From positions 1-12,543 of the forward strand of contig JAUWEX010000009.1 in assembly GCA_030607235.1 (NCBI GenBank): 12,543 bases of DNA. The letters run 5' to 3'. The translations under genes were made by a program, and so were the position numbers. Under the pieces are notes generated by a model. That model was not told the DNA's origin and did no database searches. It saw nothing but the letters and a program-made list of their open reading frames with translations. The stretch is from Planctomycetota bacterium (GTDB lineage: Bacteria > Planctomycetota > B129-G9). Shown piece by piece: positions 6,845 to 12,543 of this stretch. Positions within the stretch are counted from its first letter, which is position 1, and every line of letters starts with the position of its first letter.

Positions 6845-7064
6845 CTCTCATTCACGCGATCAACAATCCCTTCATATTAGTATTGGAATAAGTGCTTTCT
6901 CCGTAATTGGCAGCAGGCCCTGCCTGCCACGCCGGTGGTTCTCTCCAGATACCCAGACACACAGGCGGCCAAAAAGTATGCAATTATTTTGGATTTTTCT
7001 CCGCGACACTGCATAGCCTCGCCCCCACTATGAGGCGACTAACGGACAGTTCGAGGGACACGAC

Positions 7065-8294
7065 ATGATTAAGATCAAATTCGGAGACAAGTACTTCAAC
7101 GACCCGCAAGTACGCATAACCTGTGATACGGTATACAGCGACGACGAGAAAAAGGTTACGGGCTGGCGGGAGGTCTGGCATATCCGCGATCGCATCTGCG
7201 GCGAGGACGCCGCGGCGATCAGCGCCGAAATCGAGGCATGGCGTGCGCAATTCGGCCGCGTGGATTGCAGCCTGATAATGGAGGACGCCGGCACACACGT
7301 CTCCTACATCTCGATCCTGCTGGGATATCCCGAATACGGGCCGCGGGTGTCTTCGTTCACGCTTCCCGACGAAAACGGGGTCTTCAAAAGCAACGTCTGG
7401 TTCGACGCGAAATTCGAGGCGTTCTGGGTCAATCAGGACACGGACGGTATCGTCGACCAGGGGTACTGGGCCACATGGGATACCGACGAAAACGGAGTGT
7501 GCACGCAAACCCTGAAGGGCTTTATCAAAACCGCCAAATCCACCAGCGCCACGACGAGATTTCACGAATTCAATCCCCCCACGCACGACGGAGCGTGGCG
7601 AGTGCGCGAAATTTTGAACGTCGATCACACCGACACCGAGGCCCGGTACGAAATCACCTTCCGCCAGATACCCGACGCACTGCCTGTCGGTACAGTCGAA
7701 GGCCACGCCACTACCACTACCCACACCGACGAAGACGGCCTGACGATCGTTACGGTGCAGGGCAAGTTCAAGGGCGACGGCGCGGCGACGGCGGCGCTGG
7801 AGGCCAAACCCTCCGGCGACGGGATTTTCATCTTCGAGCAGGAAGTCGAGCCGGATGTTTTCGACAACTCGACCCGCTTCAAGTACGTTTACAGGCGCAA
7901 CAAAAACTCCGACCCCGGCGGAACCGAGCCGAACCTGCTGGCGATGGTCGAGACGCTGACGATCCGCCAGTCTTGCGACAACGTATCGTTCGTTACGATC
8001 AACTATCCCAACCAGGAACCCTACAAGTTCGTAAACGGTACGCAGACCTGCGTGGCGGAGCAGTCCGGCTACGCCGTCGGCCTCGACGCCTACCCCGACC
8101 CGCCCGCGGCGCTGTTCGACGCCGAGCACTTCTCGCAGCGGCCCTCGATCACCTACCACTGCCCCACACTCAACCCCGACGGGCAGTTCATCAACTGGAA
8201 GGTGGAGTGGAAATACTACGCCGAGTTCGCGTCTGATTCGACAGTGCCCGGTCTGCTGGATATCAGGCCCAACAAGCGCACCCTCTACGAATAG
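7065..8294 (+). CDS. phage-tail-like structural protein, function not established
   Basis: The 409-aa protein has no signal peptide, membrane segment or enzyme motif. An N-terminal segment with a helix (about 46-63) leads into GPRVSSFTL (92-100) and beta-rich sequence. Two stretches (about 137-160 and 217-240) resemble each other, each with a TDE-x-G turn followed eight residues later by a Gly, suggesting a duplicated beta domain. The C-terminal part has EQSGYAVGLDAYPDPPAALF (332-351). Reading the pattern from memory, such GPK/R-P-like and QSG-x-AVG blocks occur in uncharacterised phage tail proteins; this is a weak recognition that a profile search must test. It is the first gene of the six-gene unit, 11 bases before the large hub-like gene, and the pair probably works together. 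Acidic composition and many Trp/Tyr fit an extracellular or virion-type structural protein. Confidence 0.5.
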   Translation: MIKIKFGDKYFNDPQVRITCDTVYSDDEKKVTGWREVWHIRDRICGEDAAAISAEIEAWRAQFGRVDCSLIMEDAGTHVSYISILLGYPEYGPRVSSFTLPDENGVFKSNVWFDAKFEAFWVNQDTDGIVDQGYWATWDTDENGVCTQTLKGFIKTAKSTSATTRFHEFNPPTHDGAWRVREILNVDHTDTEARYEITFRQIPDALPVGTVEGHATTTTHTDEDGLTIVTVQGKFKGDGAATAALEAKPSGDGIFIFEQEVEPDVFDNSTRFKYVYRRNKNSDPGGTEPNLLAMVETLTIRQSCDNVSFVTINYPNQEPYKFVNGTQTCVAEQSGYAVGLDAYPDPPAALFDAEHFSQRPSITYHCPTLNPDGQFINWKVEWKYYAEFASDSTVPGLLDIRPNKRTLYE

Positions 8295-8305
8295 GAGCGA
8301 AAAGC

Positions 8306-10801
8306 ATGAGCCAAAACAACATCACCCTATTTTTCGACAACATGAAACTCGCCGAAGCGGATTTCAAAATACAACTCGGCATCACGCCGTCGCGCGGCTA
8401 CGTAGTGGTACCCGGCGACGAATGGGTCATGCCCGCCAACGGAACCGGCACGCTCTACGTCGGCGACTCCAATACCGCGGTAATCATCGACAACCTCAAA
8501 ATCGAGCGCGTCCTCACCCAGCAAGGCGCCCAGGGTACCTCGCTGATGCGCGTGGAAATAAAAGATCGGCGCTGGAAATGGGCGCTGCGCACCTTTACGG
8601 GCCGCTTCAACGTGGTCATATCCGACGACGACGGAAAAGTGCGCTACGACCCCGACACGGTCAAGGCATACGATCCCGAGGAGGAAAACCCCTACACGCT
8701 GTACTCGTTCGAGGATATCGCGCGGCAACTGCTGATCGCGACGGGCGAGAGCGACGTCGCCGACATACCCATCGCCTCGACCTCGCACGTGCCGCTCAAC
8801 AAGGAATGGGAAAACACCAATCCCGCGGTCGCGCTGCAGGAAATTTGCGAGGAGATCGACTTCGGTATCGGCCTGCGCGTCAGCGACGGCCGCGCGACGA
8901 TAGTCAAACTCGGCGACGGTGCCTATCCCTCCGTCGCCAATCAGTACAAAATCAACGTCGGCGTCGGAACATCGTTCAACGACAAGCCCGACTACGTCAA
9001 AGTCGTCGGCAACCGCATCCAGGACGAAATCACTCTCGCGCTGGAGCCGGTCGGCATCGACGTGGACGGCGAGATTCGCGCGCTGGCGAATCTGGCGTAC
9101 TGTCCCGACCCGACCGACGCCGACGATGGCACAGGTTTCGGCAAGTCGGCCCTGCAGGTCAAGCCCTTCGCCAACATCACCGGCGGCGAGGGCTACACCG
9201 CCAAACAGGCGCAGGCGTTGGCCGAGAAAAGCGTCTTCCGGTACTTCCGGATCCCCAACACGGGCCTGTTTCCCGACGACGCGAGCCGCGAAAACGCCGA
9301 CCGTCTGCCGCTGCTCAAGACGCTCAACCAACTCGACGAACAGGGCTGGCGCAAGAGGCCGTTCGTAAGGATTCGCCAATACCAGAAGGCTCCCGCCGGC
9401 GGGTTCGAGAATCCGGCGACCCTCGAAACGCCCAACGTTTCGTACCGCATTGACTACCGCCGCGGTCTGGTGATCTTCGGCAAGCGCGTGGGTGTGCTGC
9501 TCGCCCCCGACGCGCTGGTGCTCAGCGACACCAAACTGATCTCGCAGCCCGGCGACGCGGCCCTGACCTTTGCGCACGAACTCAAGGGCGACGACGATTT
9601 CTACTACCTGCTGCGCTCGGACCAATCGTCACCGCCGGACCCCGACGATGCCACGATCAAAACGGTCAAGCGCAGCGACCTGACGCTACGGCGCATCGAG
9701 GGCGTCGACCAGAACAAAAGCGAACTCGATGCGATCGCCGACGCGATCGCCGACAGGCTGCTGGAGCCGAGCGCGTATTCCACCAACACGGATATGCAAC
9801 TGGCGGGCGCGCACGCAATAAACCTGAACGGCTCGATCGACTCGGTGCGCTGGCATGCCAAAGACACGATCGTTACGCGGCTGCGGCACGGCGATTTCGA
9901 GCCGACGCCGACGCCGGCCTCTTACGAAGAGCGCACGCACCTGCCGCGAATCCGCTCCTACACCGAAGACAACCGCCGCAGCGCCGAGCGCGCGCGGGAG
10001 ACCAACCTGCAAGGCTCGCGACAGGGCGGCGACGTTTCGGCGGACGAGCCGGGCGGGATGGAGTACCAGACACTGGAGATCATCAACGCCCATCACTCCG
10101 GCCTGATAATCGTCAAGGACAGCCGCGACGAGGAGGAAAAGCAAAACACGACTTACGAAGACGTTTGCTTCGCTGAGGTAACCGGCGTCGACGAGGATAC
10201 GCACCGGCACACCGTCGCCAACAGCGGACCGATCATCGATATGCGCTACAACGACTACCAGAGCGACTGGCTGAAGGGCTGGGTGCACGGGAGTTTTCTG
10301 GATATAGAAACCACGGAGTACGAGTGGCGAAACTCCGGCGACTGGCAGCATCTGCTGGACAACGGCGGCGGTCTGTCCTGGCCCTATCTGACGCGAATCT
10401 ACTACGGCGAGGTCCCGGACCCCGACCCCATGGCGGACGATGTACTGTACCATCTGTCGCAGTCGATGGACCAGCGCAAGCCGGTCGGATACGTGCCGGG
10501 CGGAGTCGCCGACCCCAACCGAATCCGGCTGCACGGCGAGATGCGCTCGGCGCCGTCCGCGCCGACGATTTTCGGCATGGACCTGACCGCGCCGATCGGG
10601 CTTTCGCCGGTCGTAATCGTATCACCAATAATCTTGCAATTCGGCGCAATCGTCGTCGAAAAGCAATTGACTTACATGGACGTGTGGCGCGCGCCGCTGG
10701 ACGCGAACTCCACCACCACGCCCCACGTGTACGCTTCGGGAATGTGGGGGCTGGCGCAATTCGTCAGGTTCAAGGTCTTTATCGATCCAGACAGGACTTA
10801 A
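8306..10801 (+). CDS. large tail/baseplate hub-like protein (tentative)
   Basis: The 831-aa protein has no signal peptide and a good ribosome site (TAGGAGCG). The N-terminal quarter looks like a phage tail hub module. It has a beta-rich opening, then IKDRRWKW (85-92), then a segment at about 133-205 with YSFEDIARQLLIATGE, WENTNPAVALQEICEEI and the strand RATIVKLGDGAYPSV. This arrangement resembles baseplate hub proteins, in which a short domain after a DRRW-type strand picks out the hub fold. The middle (about 210-480) is beta-rich. A charged linker around 550-605 is followed by a unique C-terminal half (Trp/Tyr/Gly-rich) with a hydrophobic stretch at about 760-783. The assignment is inference from motif shape only. 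No lytic enzyme motif was recognised. If it is not tail-derived, it is a large secreted or assembly protein of unknown role. It is followed 15 bases later by a lipoprotein gene. Confidence 0.5.
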   Translation: MSQNNITLFFDNMKLAEADFKIQLGITPSRGYVVVPGDEWVMPANGTGTLYVGDSNTAVIIDNLKIERVLTQQGAQGTSLMRVEIKDRRWKWALRTFTGRFNVVISDDDGKVRYDPDTVKAYDPEEENPYTLYSFEDIARQLLIATGESDVADIPIASTSHVPLNKEWENTNPAVALQEICEEIDFGIGLRVSDGRATIVKLGDGAYPSVANQYKINVGVGTSFNDKPDYVKVVGNRIQDEITLALEPVGIDVDGEIRALANLAYCPDPTDADDGTGFGKSALQVKPFANITGGEGYTAKQAQALAEKSVFRYFRIPNTGLFPDDASRENADRLPLLKTLNQLDEQGWRKRPFVRIRQYQKAPAGGFENPATLETPNVSYRIDYRRGLVIFGKRVGVLLAPDALVLSDTKLISQPGDAALTFAHELKGDDDFYYLLRSDQSSPPDPDDATIKTVKRSDLTLRRIEGVDQNKSELDAIADAIADRLLEPSAYSTNTDMQLAGAHAINLNGSIDSVRWHAKDTIVTRLRHGDFEPTPTPASYEERTHLPRIRSYTEDNRRSAERARETNLQGSRQGGDVSADEPGGMEYQTLEIINAHHSGLIIVKDSRDEEEKQNTTYEDVCFAEVTGVDEDTHRHTVANSGPIIDMRYNDYQSDWLKGWVHGSFLDIETTEYEWRNSGDWQHLLDNGGGLSWPYLTRIYYGEVPDPDPMADDVLYHLSQSMDQRKPVGYVPGGVADPNRIRLHGEMRSAPSAPTIFGMDLTAPIGLSPVVIVSPIILQFGAIVVEKQLTYMDVWRAPLDANSTTTPHVYASGMWGLAQFVRFKVFIDPDRT

Positions 10802-10816
10802 CGCGAAAGGAAAATC

Positions 10817-11290
10817 ATGATTCGGAAAACATTACTCGCGGCGCTGACCGCGCTCGCGCTTGCCGCAGCGGGATGCGCCTCGCAGGTGCCGGACGCGGTA
10901 AAACTGGCGCAGGAAAAACAGGCGCAGTCGCTGGCAGGCGCGCGCGCAAATATCATCGCTTTCGTCGAGGCGGGCATGGCGGACCTCGAGGCCGCGCTCA
11001 TCGCCCAGATCGATATCAAGTTCGACGCTCGGCTCGCGGCGCTGGCCGACGCCGATAACATGGCGCCTCTCGACAAGGTCAAGGCCGAGATCGTCGCCGC
11101 CGAAAACGCGCGCAAGGCCGAAAAACAGCGCGTGGCACAGCGGATGGCGAAATTCAAAACCGCACTCGGCGACCTCGACAACGCGATCCGCCTCAACGAA
11201 ATCATCGGCGAGTACCTTTCGCGCGATTTTATCAGCGCGCAGGATATCGCCGAACTGTTCAAAAGCATCGACTCTGCAATAGGAGAATAA
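10817..11290 (+). CDS. small alpha-helical lipoprotein
   Basis: The 157-aa product begins with a lipoprotein signal: MIRKT, a hydrophobic core, and a lipobox ending AAAGC with Cys20 as the lipidation site. The residue after Cys is Ala, not Asp, which in Gram-negatives favours transport to the outer membrane. The mature part is helical and Ala/Glu/Lys-rich with likely coiled-coil segments (about 26-75 and 85-125), then a more ordered C-terminal helix pair. In phage lysis cassettes an outer-membrane lipoprotein acts as the outer spanin, but those are usually shorter and proline-rich, so this remains only one possibility. The ribosome site is AAAGGAAAA. The next gene begins one base after its stop, with its ribosome site (AGGAGA) inside this gene's end. 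Confidence 0.85.
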   Translation: MIRKTLLAALTALALAAAGCASQVPDAVKLAQEKQAQSLAGARANIIAFVEAGMADLEAALIAQIDIKFDARLAALADADNMAPLDKVKAEIVAAENARKAEKQRVAQRMAKFKTALGDLDNAIRLNEIIGEYLSRDFISAQDIAELFKSIDSAIGE

Positions 11291-11291
11291 C

Positions 11292-11561
11292 ATGGATCAG
11301 GAAAAACTGGTACAGGGCGCGATCGCCAAGGTCGAAGCCGAGATCGCCGTGGCGGATCCGTACACGACGAGCGGCGCACCGAACCTGGCGGCGCTGTCGC
11401 TGGCGGAGGTCGTGCTGACCGAGGCCGAAGTGGAGGCTATCGTGGCACAGGTCCGCGAGGCGATCAAGACCGACGAGGGCAACAAGGCGCTCTTCGAGGG
11501 AGCCGTTGGGCTGGTCAAGAACCTGCTCAAGCAGGGTCTGGCGTTCGTGGCAAGGACATAA
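11292..11561 (+). CDS. small helical protein of unknown function
   Basis: The 89-aa product has no signal peptide or membrane segment. It is Ala/Glu/Val-rich. A first helix (1-21) is followed by a short PYTTSGAPN linker (23-31), a second helix (about 36-60) with VLTEAEVEAIVAQVREAI, and a final amphipathic helix (about 66-85). Not recognised. It is one base from the lipoprotein gene, has an AGGAGA ribosome site, and is followed 19 bases later by a membrane protein gene. Tight packing on both sides supports a real gene that works with its neighbours. In a phage-type cassette this position often holds small assembly or lysis proteins, but nothing in the sequence shows that here. Confidence 0.75.
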   Translation: MDQEKLVQGAIAKVEAEIAVADPYTTSGAPNLAALSLAEVVLTEAEVEAIVAQVREAIKTDEGNKALFEGAVGLVKNLLKQGLAFVART

Positions 11562-11580
11562 CAGGGAAAGGAAGGGAAAC

Positions 11581-11802
11581 ATGGAATGGACGGAACTGGT
11601 CCCGCGGATTGCGGAGATCGTGATCTGGTTAGCGCTGATCTTCGCATCGCTGGGTTTCAAGAAGGGACTGCAAATTCTCATCGACGCTATCGAGACGATC
11701 GACAGCAAGGAGGTCAAACAGGAGGTCGAACTTAACGCGACGGGGATCGCGGCGTTCCTGATAAACCTGTTCAAAAAAATCGCCGAAAGGAAATCGAAAT
11801 GA
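11581..11802 (+). CDS. small membrane protein, possibly holin-like
   Basis: The 73-aa product starts at the ATG at 11581, which is preceded by AAAGGA and AAGGG. An upstream in-frame ATG at 11506 lies inside the previous gene and would add a Cys/Arg-rich stretch with no ribosome site, so it is rejected. Residues 8-26 (RIAEIVIWLALIFASLGF region) form one membrane segment. A second, amphipathic helix (54-67, GIAAFLINLFKKIA) follows a charged linker, and the tail is basic (ERKSK). Size, one membrane helix and a charged C-terminus are compatible with a class III-like holin or a small adaptor; neither is proven. It overlaps the next gene by four bases (ATGA), implying coupled translation. Confidence 0.78.
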   Translation: MEWTELVPRIAEIVIWLALIFASLGFKKGLQILIDAIETIDSKEVKQEVELNATGIAAFLINLFKKIAERKSK

Positions 11803-12200
11803 ACTCCGCCAATAGCAAAGCCGCGCCAAAGCCTCATGCTTTCGACGCGCGCTGGCGGATCGAGCCGATAGTGTTGCTGACTATCGCGGGACTGTTGATC
11901 GGCCTGGTGAGCGGCTACTGGGGCCGCGAGGCACTCAATCGCTCGCGCCAGGAAGAGGGCTTCGCCGAACTGCGCGACAAGATATCCGAGACCAACACCG
12001 CACTGGCCGCGGTGGAGGCGCGGATACTGGAGATGCGGCTGGCGATGAACGAAGACATCGATGCGCGAATACAGCGCTCGACGCAGCAATACCGTAGCGA
12101 CATGCTGCGGATGGAGCAGAAAATCGACGCGATCGGCGAGCAAATAGTCAAACTGAAATTGCAGATCAAAGGGATAAACGGAAACAGAACCCCGCCGTGA
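11799..12200 (+). CDS. single-pass membrane protein with periplasmic coiled coil
   Basis: The 133-aa product has a short N-terminal cytoplasmic segment (1-20), one membrane helix (about 22-40, IVLLTIAGLLIGLVSGYW region) and a long Glu/Lys/Arg-rich helical part (about 45-125) with heptad-like spacing. Positive charges before the helix (RWR) predict N-in orientation, so the coiled coil would lie in the periplasm. This is the layout of an inner spanin or of an envelope tether such as a YbgF- or TolA-like spacer. Paired with the lipoprotein at 10817 it could span the periplasm, but no endolysin is nearby. It overlaps the previous gene by four bases and ends just before the terminator of the unit. 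Confidence 0.82.
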   Translation: MNSANSKAAPKPHAFDARWRIEPIVLLTIAGLLIGLVSGYWGREALNRSRQEEGFAELRDKISETNTALAAVEARILEMRLAMNEDIDARIQRSTQQYRSDMLRMEQKIDAIGEQIVKLKLQIKGINGNRTPP

Positions 12201-12222
12201 GCCTTGCGCAAAGCGGCAGAAA

Positions 12223-12265
12223 CCCCGTCGGGCGAAAAAAAAATTCGTCCGGCGGGGATTTTTTT
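12223..12265 (+). terminator. rho-independent terminator of the six-gene unit
   Basis: A 14-pair stem (12223-12236 with 12244-12257, two G-U wobbles) encloses a seven-A loop and is followed by an A and seven Ts (12259-12265). The hairpin begins 22 bases after the last stop codon of the unit. It separates the unit from the HU gene, whose promoter starts immediately after the T run. Confidence 0.92.
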
Positions 12266-12266
12266 G

Positions 12267-12295
12267 TTGACATGGCCGGGCCATAGGCGTAAATT
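12267..12295 (+). promoter_or_regulatory. promoter of the HU-family gene with internal palindrome
   Basis: A perfect TTGACA (12267-12272) and TAAATT (12290-12295, four of six) are 17 bases apart. The spacer starts with the 13-base perfect palindrome ATGGCC-G-GGCCAT (12272-12284), well placed to be an operator. Transcription would begin near 12302, leaving a leader of about 95 bases. The start is only about 36 bases beyond the upstream terminator T run. Confidence 0.65.
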
Positions 12296-12301
12296 CCGCA
12301 T

Positions 12302-12397
12302 GGCAAGCGGGTTTCCGGGGTATCGTCCCCGCAGCCCTTGTGAATAAAGCAAGTTCGGTTATATTTGTTTTTATCTTTTTTCGGGAGGTGTAAGAAC
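12302..12397 (+). other. leader region of the HU-family gene
   Basis: Between the predicted start and the ATG lie about 95 bases with no ORF. The GC-rich first part can pair CGGGG with CCCCG around a TATCGT loop (about 12316-12331). A CTTG/CAAG pair follows, then a T-rich stretch and the ribosome site GGGAGGTG (12383-12390). No known riboswitch was recognised. Confidence 0.35.
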
Positions 12398-12543
12398 ATG
12401 AACAAAGCAGAACTCATCGAAGCAATAGCAAAAGACTCGAAAATAACAAAAGCGGCCGCAGAGAGAGCCTGCAACTCGGTTCTCGACTGCATCAAAAAAG
12501 GCGTTAAAAAAGACACCAACGTTACCCTGATCGGCTTCGGTTC
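12398..12543 (+). CDS. HU-family DNA-binding protein, N-terminal part (runs off the window)
   Basis: Forty-eight codons are visible. The sequence opens MNKAELIEAIAKDSKITKAA, continues with a helix up to about residue 38, then reads VTLIGFG as the first strand of the beta saddle. This is the classic HU/IHF start. HU proteins bind and bend DNA as dimers and organise the nucleoid. The arms and the DNA-intercalating Pro fall beyond the window end, so HU cannot be separated from IHF subunits. Cys25 and Cys31 in the second helix are unusual for HU. The ATG follows a strong GGGAGGTG ribosome site, and the gene has its own promoter and a leader of about 95 bases. Confidence 0.92.
   Translation, partial: MNKAELIEAIAKDSKITKAAAERACNSVLDCIKKGVKKDTNVTLIGFG

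Larger units (their letters stand above)
6794..7064. other. divergent intergenic region
   Basis: This 271-base stretch separates the minus-strand PEP-CTERM gene from the plus-strand six-gene unit. It holds the inverted repeat at 6828-6844, a GC-rich self-complementary stretch (GCAGGCCCTGC, 6913-6923) and an A/T-rich segment around 6970-7000. It should contain promoters for both directions, but no pair of boxes is good enough to call. No ORF with a ribosome site or RNA gene was recognised. The ribosome site of the next gene is GAGGGA near 7050. Confidence 0.5.

Noticed and set aside
6123..6967. CCAGACA..GGCGG motif on both sides of the PEP-CTERM gene
   Set aside because: The copies differ by a four-base insertion and are short; with no transposase or terminal inverted repeats nearby, chance is the simplest explanation.
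8327..9625. Long minus-strand open frame opposite the 831-aa gene (432 codons)
   Set aside because: It is an antisense shadow of a tightly packed plus-strand operon, with low-complexity composition and no start signals.
10817..12200. Calling the small genes a definite holin/spanin lysis cassette
   Set aside because: No endolysin gene is present, the lipoprotein is not the usual short proline-rich outer spanin, and no small gene has a recognised holin signature; only the topology fits.

Overview
The window looks like chromosome from a Gram-negative-type bacterium with an envelope export system. It carries Sec signal peptides, a lipoprotein with a lipobox, a protein with a PEP-CTERM sorting tail, a tRNA gene without encoded CCA, and moderately high GC with many GC-ending codons. 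PEP-CTERM proteins, expanded HtrA-type genes and an Asp-rich tail-like protein together would fit Planctomycetota (Phycisphaerae-like) or a related environmental lineage. That is an inference; no gene here fixes the taxon.

Layout. (1) 1-241, minus strand: the first 80 codons of a TPR protein, transcribed away from def. (2) 417-1899: def (peptide deformylase) and ribF (riboflavin kinase/FAD synthetase) overlap by 11 bases. A short intergene with back-to-back promoters separates them from the TPR gene. (3) 1952-2024: tRNA-Phe(GAA) behind a perfect TTGACA/TATAAT promoter whose -35 box overlaps the ribF stop. (4) 2189-6029: three consecutive secreted HtrA/DegP-like genes. The first has lost all three catalytic residues, the second has lost only the histidine, and the third keeps an intact His-Asp-Ser triad. 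A strong hairpin at 6080-6109 ends this block and faces a convergent gene. (5) 6140-6793, minus strand: a small exported PEP-CTERM protein. (6) 7065-12200: a compact six-gene plus-strand unit. Its two large genes look like phage-tail or baseplate proteins. Four small genes follow: a lipoprotein, an 89-aa helical protein, a 73-aa single-pass membrane protein and a 133-aa membrane-anchored coiled-coil protein. A canonical terminator at 12223-12265 closes it. (7) 12398 onward: the start of an HU-family DNA-binding protein with its own promoter, which contains a perfect palindrome.

How the parts may work together. The HtrA trio is best read as one periplasmic quality-control unit with one active protease and two PDZ-bearing pseudoproteases. 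The six-gene unit has no head, terminase, tube, sheath, integrase or endolysin gene and is flanked by ordinary chromosomal genes. It is either a prophage remnant or a domesticated tail-derived envelope system. These two regions are where something undescribed is most likely; both readings are inference from sequence alone.
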